This document shows, piece by piece, positions 62,414 through 64,000 of a DNA stretch of 64,000 bases. Within the stretch, counting starts at the first letter, position 1. Each line of letters starts with the position of its first letter. The notes under the pieces were generated by a model. The model did no database searches and was not told the origin of the DNA. It saw only the letters and a list, made by a program, of their open reading frames with translations. Made by a program: the position numbers and the translations under genes. The DNA lies in NCBI GenBank assembly GCA_938084835.1, contig CALKER010000006.1, positions 868,001 to 932,000 of the forward strand. Direction: 5' to 3'. Source of the DNA: an uncultured Thermoguttaceae bacterium. Its GTDB lineage: Bacteria; Planctomycetota; Planctomycetia; Pirellulales; Thermoguttaceae.

Positions 62414-64000
62414 TTAGAAGCGAGGCTTTTCATTTTTAGCGAACCAAGCCCGGAGAAGTTGGGCCCGGTCAGTAAGAAAGGGTACCGGAGCGGTCTGCTT
62501 GGGATCCGAACCGTGTTCCACGCTCCACCCGTGCCATTCGCGAAATGCGTGATAGGCCCAATCCCAGTCGTGCGCTTCGAATATCTCGATACAATCCCTC
62601 AGGTATTGGTACGCACTATCTCCCGGTGCCCAGCGTATGGCGCTAAACTCGCCAATATAGATGTGGGCGTTATAATCCCGCTGGAAGCGCACTACTGGCT
62701 CGAGGACCGCCTCTAACACCTTACGGTCATAATATCGCCCATCGATCTCACCCGGATAAATCACCCCAAGGGGATTACCGTGAATCCCCTGATGGGTAAA
62801 ACGATGAGGTATGTACATATGAACGCTATAAACGACTCCGGGAACAGTAAGCGGCTCAAACCAATCAAGGGCATCGGGATTTCCCCAGGAGGGTGGTTCT
62901 ACGATGATGGCATGGTGGGGATCAATGGCCCGAATGCGGTGGGCGACTTCCTGGGCAAGTTCTTGCCAATTCATCAGCCCATCAGGGACTACTCCCTCCA
63001 CTGGTTCGTTGAGAAGATCGTAACCCCACACTGCCGGTTCGTGTCGAAAGCGGCCGGCCATTTCCTCCCAAATTTCAAGGAATGCCTGTTGAAAAATCTT
63101 ATCGTGGAAGAGTCTGCACTCGGCTTCGGCATTCCGGCCGCCGGGAGGGGTGTGAAGGTCAATGGCCACCAGAAGACCCACTTCGCGACACACGGGCAAG
63201 GCTTCCTCCAATTTCCTTAGTGCGGACTCAAGCCACTGACGGTATTCCTCTACAGAAGCTTGGTCGGCGGGGCCGTGAGGAAAACCGCCCCAGATTAATT
63301 GCCAGCGAATGTGGTTGGCACCCCATACCGTTGCCAACTCGCGAAGATCCGCGTTTGTCACTTTGGGCCCAATCATCGTGCCCCGCAACCGCGGAAGTGC
63401 GTGCCCTTTATAGGGTGGCCCGACTTCGTGCACAGGCGGCGTTTGGCGGCGGGTGCCAATAACGTCGATCTGAATGTCGTCAAACCAAGCGGTACCGGTT
63501 ACTTGTTCTAAACCAAGCACGAGAAACGCCTCGATACAATCCGGGGGGACTTCGCACGTGTACGCCACCTTTTGCCATTCCCAGCTTCCCCCCGGCAGGC
63601 GATTTTGAGGCCACCGCGTATCCGTTTGCCCAACGAGTTGCAGCATGCACTTGACGCCATTCCATGGTTGCGGCGGAGGACTCACATTTTCCGCCCGAAC
63701 GGAAGCAAAGACGCGAAGCCGCTTGCCCGCGATCTCCTTTGCCGAAAGTGGGATGCGCAAGTACCGACCACTTTCCCTTGCTCCGACTGGGAGCTCCACT
63801 TTCAGAGATTGCCCAGTGGGTGACTCAACCAACGAAAACCCTTCCCCGGGCCAAAACCGCCACTCTTCAGGCCAGATGACTTTGTCTTCGCCCAAGGCTG
63901 GCAGATCATCAAAATTTAGACGCAAGACTATTTCCTGGCTCCAGCTTGCCCCGGTGCACCAGAGGTGGAGGACAATACTAGCCCCAAAAATTAATCCACA
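62414..64000 (-). CDS. Secreted glycoside hydrolase family 5-like enzyme, 5' end beyond window
   Basis: The first start codon inside the window is a TTG at 63925, but the frame stays open leftwards of it in the gene, to the edge at 64000, and those codons read as a hydrophobic signal peptide (LIFGASIVLHLWC and onward). The true start therefore lies outside the window and the TTG is not the start. Domain order: N-terminal beta-sandwich, carbohydrate-binding-like region (to about residue 150 of the shown part), then a TIM-barrel catalytic domain of the cellulase (GH5) type. The acid/base Glu is in YDLLNEPVEG and the nucleophile Glu in IYIGEFSAIRW. The His/Trp-rich GVVYSVHMYIPHRF segment also fits. 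Substrate (cellulose, mannan or other beta-glycan) is not predictable by eye. Confidence 0.9.
   Translation of the reverse strand, partial: CGLIFGASIVLHLWCTGASWSQEIVLRLNFDDLPALGEDKVIWPEEWRFWPGEGFSLVESPTGQSLKVELPVGARESGRYLRIPLSAKEIAGKRLRVFASVRAENVSPPPQPWNGVKCMLQLVGQTDTRWPQNRLPGGSWEWQKVAYTCEVPPDCIEAFLVLGLEQVTGTAWFDDIQIDVIGTRRQTPPVHEVGPPYKGHALPRLRGTMIGPKVTNADLRELATVWGANHIRWQLIWGGFPHGPADQASVEEYRQWLESALRKLEEALPVCREVGLLVAIDLHTPPGGRNAEAECRLFHDKIFQQAFLEIWEEMAGRFRHEPAVWGYDLLNEPVEGVVPDGLMNWQELAQEVAHRIRAIDPHHAIIVEPPSWGNPDALDWFEPLTVPGVVYSVHMYIPHRFTHQGIHGNPLGVIYPGEIDGRYYDRKVLEAVLEPVVRFQRDYNAHIYIGEFSAIRWAPGDSAYQYLRDCIEIFEAHDWDWAYHAFREWHGWSVEHGSDPKQTAPVPFLTDRAQLLRAWFAKNEKPRF

Overview
The window reads as chromosomal DNA of a planctomycete, most likely of the Pirellulales/Thermogutta type; this is inferred from gene content, not from a marker gene. 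The pointers are a DUF1559 prepilin-like protein beside a small carboxypeptidase-regulatory-like lipoprotein, a DUF6807 (PmoA-type) secreted protein, a Tat-exported Gfo/Idh/MocA oxidoreductase, a Ser/Thr kinase with a pre-kinase domain and DLG in place of DFG, a planctomycete-style LRR protein, an EF-hand/esterase fusion, and wide gene spacing (many gaps of 300-900 bp). Three genes depart from common bacterial forms: an Lgt with an inserted PDZ domain, an alpha2-type glycyl-tRNA synthetase and a ComB-like phosphatase.

Layout. 0.5-5 kb (+): an NRDE/TANGO2-type Ntn protein, UDP-glucuronate decarboxylase and a fused Memo-AMMECR1 protein. 5.1-13.3 kb (-): a surface polysaccharide cluster with a sugar-modifying aminotransferase, an initiating sugar-phosphate transferase, a GT4 glycosyltransferase, a methyltransferase, a flippase and an O-antigen ligase/polymerase. 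13.8-28.6 kb (-): TatD and a respiratory complex I cluster in the order I, DUF2203 gene, A, C, D, H, J, K, L, M, N. It lacks nuoB and the NADH module (E, F, G), and its A, L and M subunits carry long hydrophilic insertions or tails.

29-46.8 kb: mixed housekeeping and accessory genes: pyruvate kinase, Gfo/Idh/MocA oxidoreductase, an orphan STAND-type ATPase, the Ser/Thr kinase, LarE, GlyRS, ComB, a two-gene counterpart of the plant Tm-1 protein (UPF0261 plus TIM-barrel), and Lgt-PDZ. 47.2-50.7 kb (-): a membrane iron-sulfur protein with a CuA-like cupredoxin domain, followed by a membrane-anchored FG-GAP/VCBS propeller. 51-56.4 kb: LRR protein, DUF1559 protein, lipoprotein, tRNA-Ile(GAU), tRNA-Leu(GAG) and the DUF6807 protein. 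56.7-64 kb: SSS-family symporter, EF-hand/esterase, MnmA, a small two-TM protein, and a GH5 glycosidase running off the right edge with its signal peptide still in frame.

The least ordinary content is the rearranged, NuoB-less complex I locus with enlarged subunits, the CuA-like/polyferredoxin fusion with an altered copper ligand, the split Tm-1 pair and the PDZ-inserted Lgt. No CRISPR array, insertion sequence, phage module or rRNA was seen.
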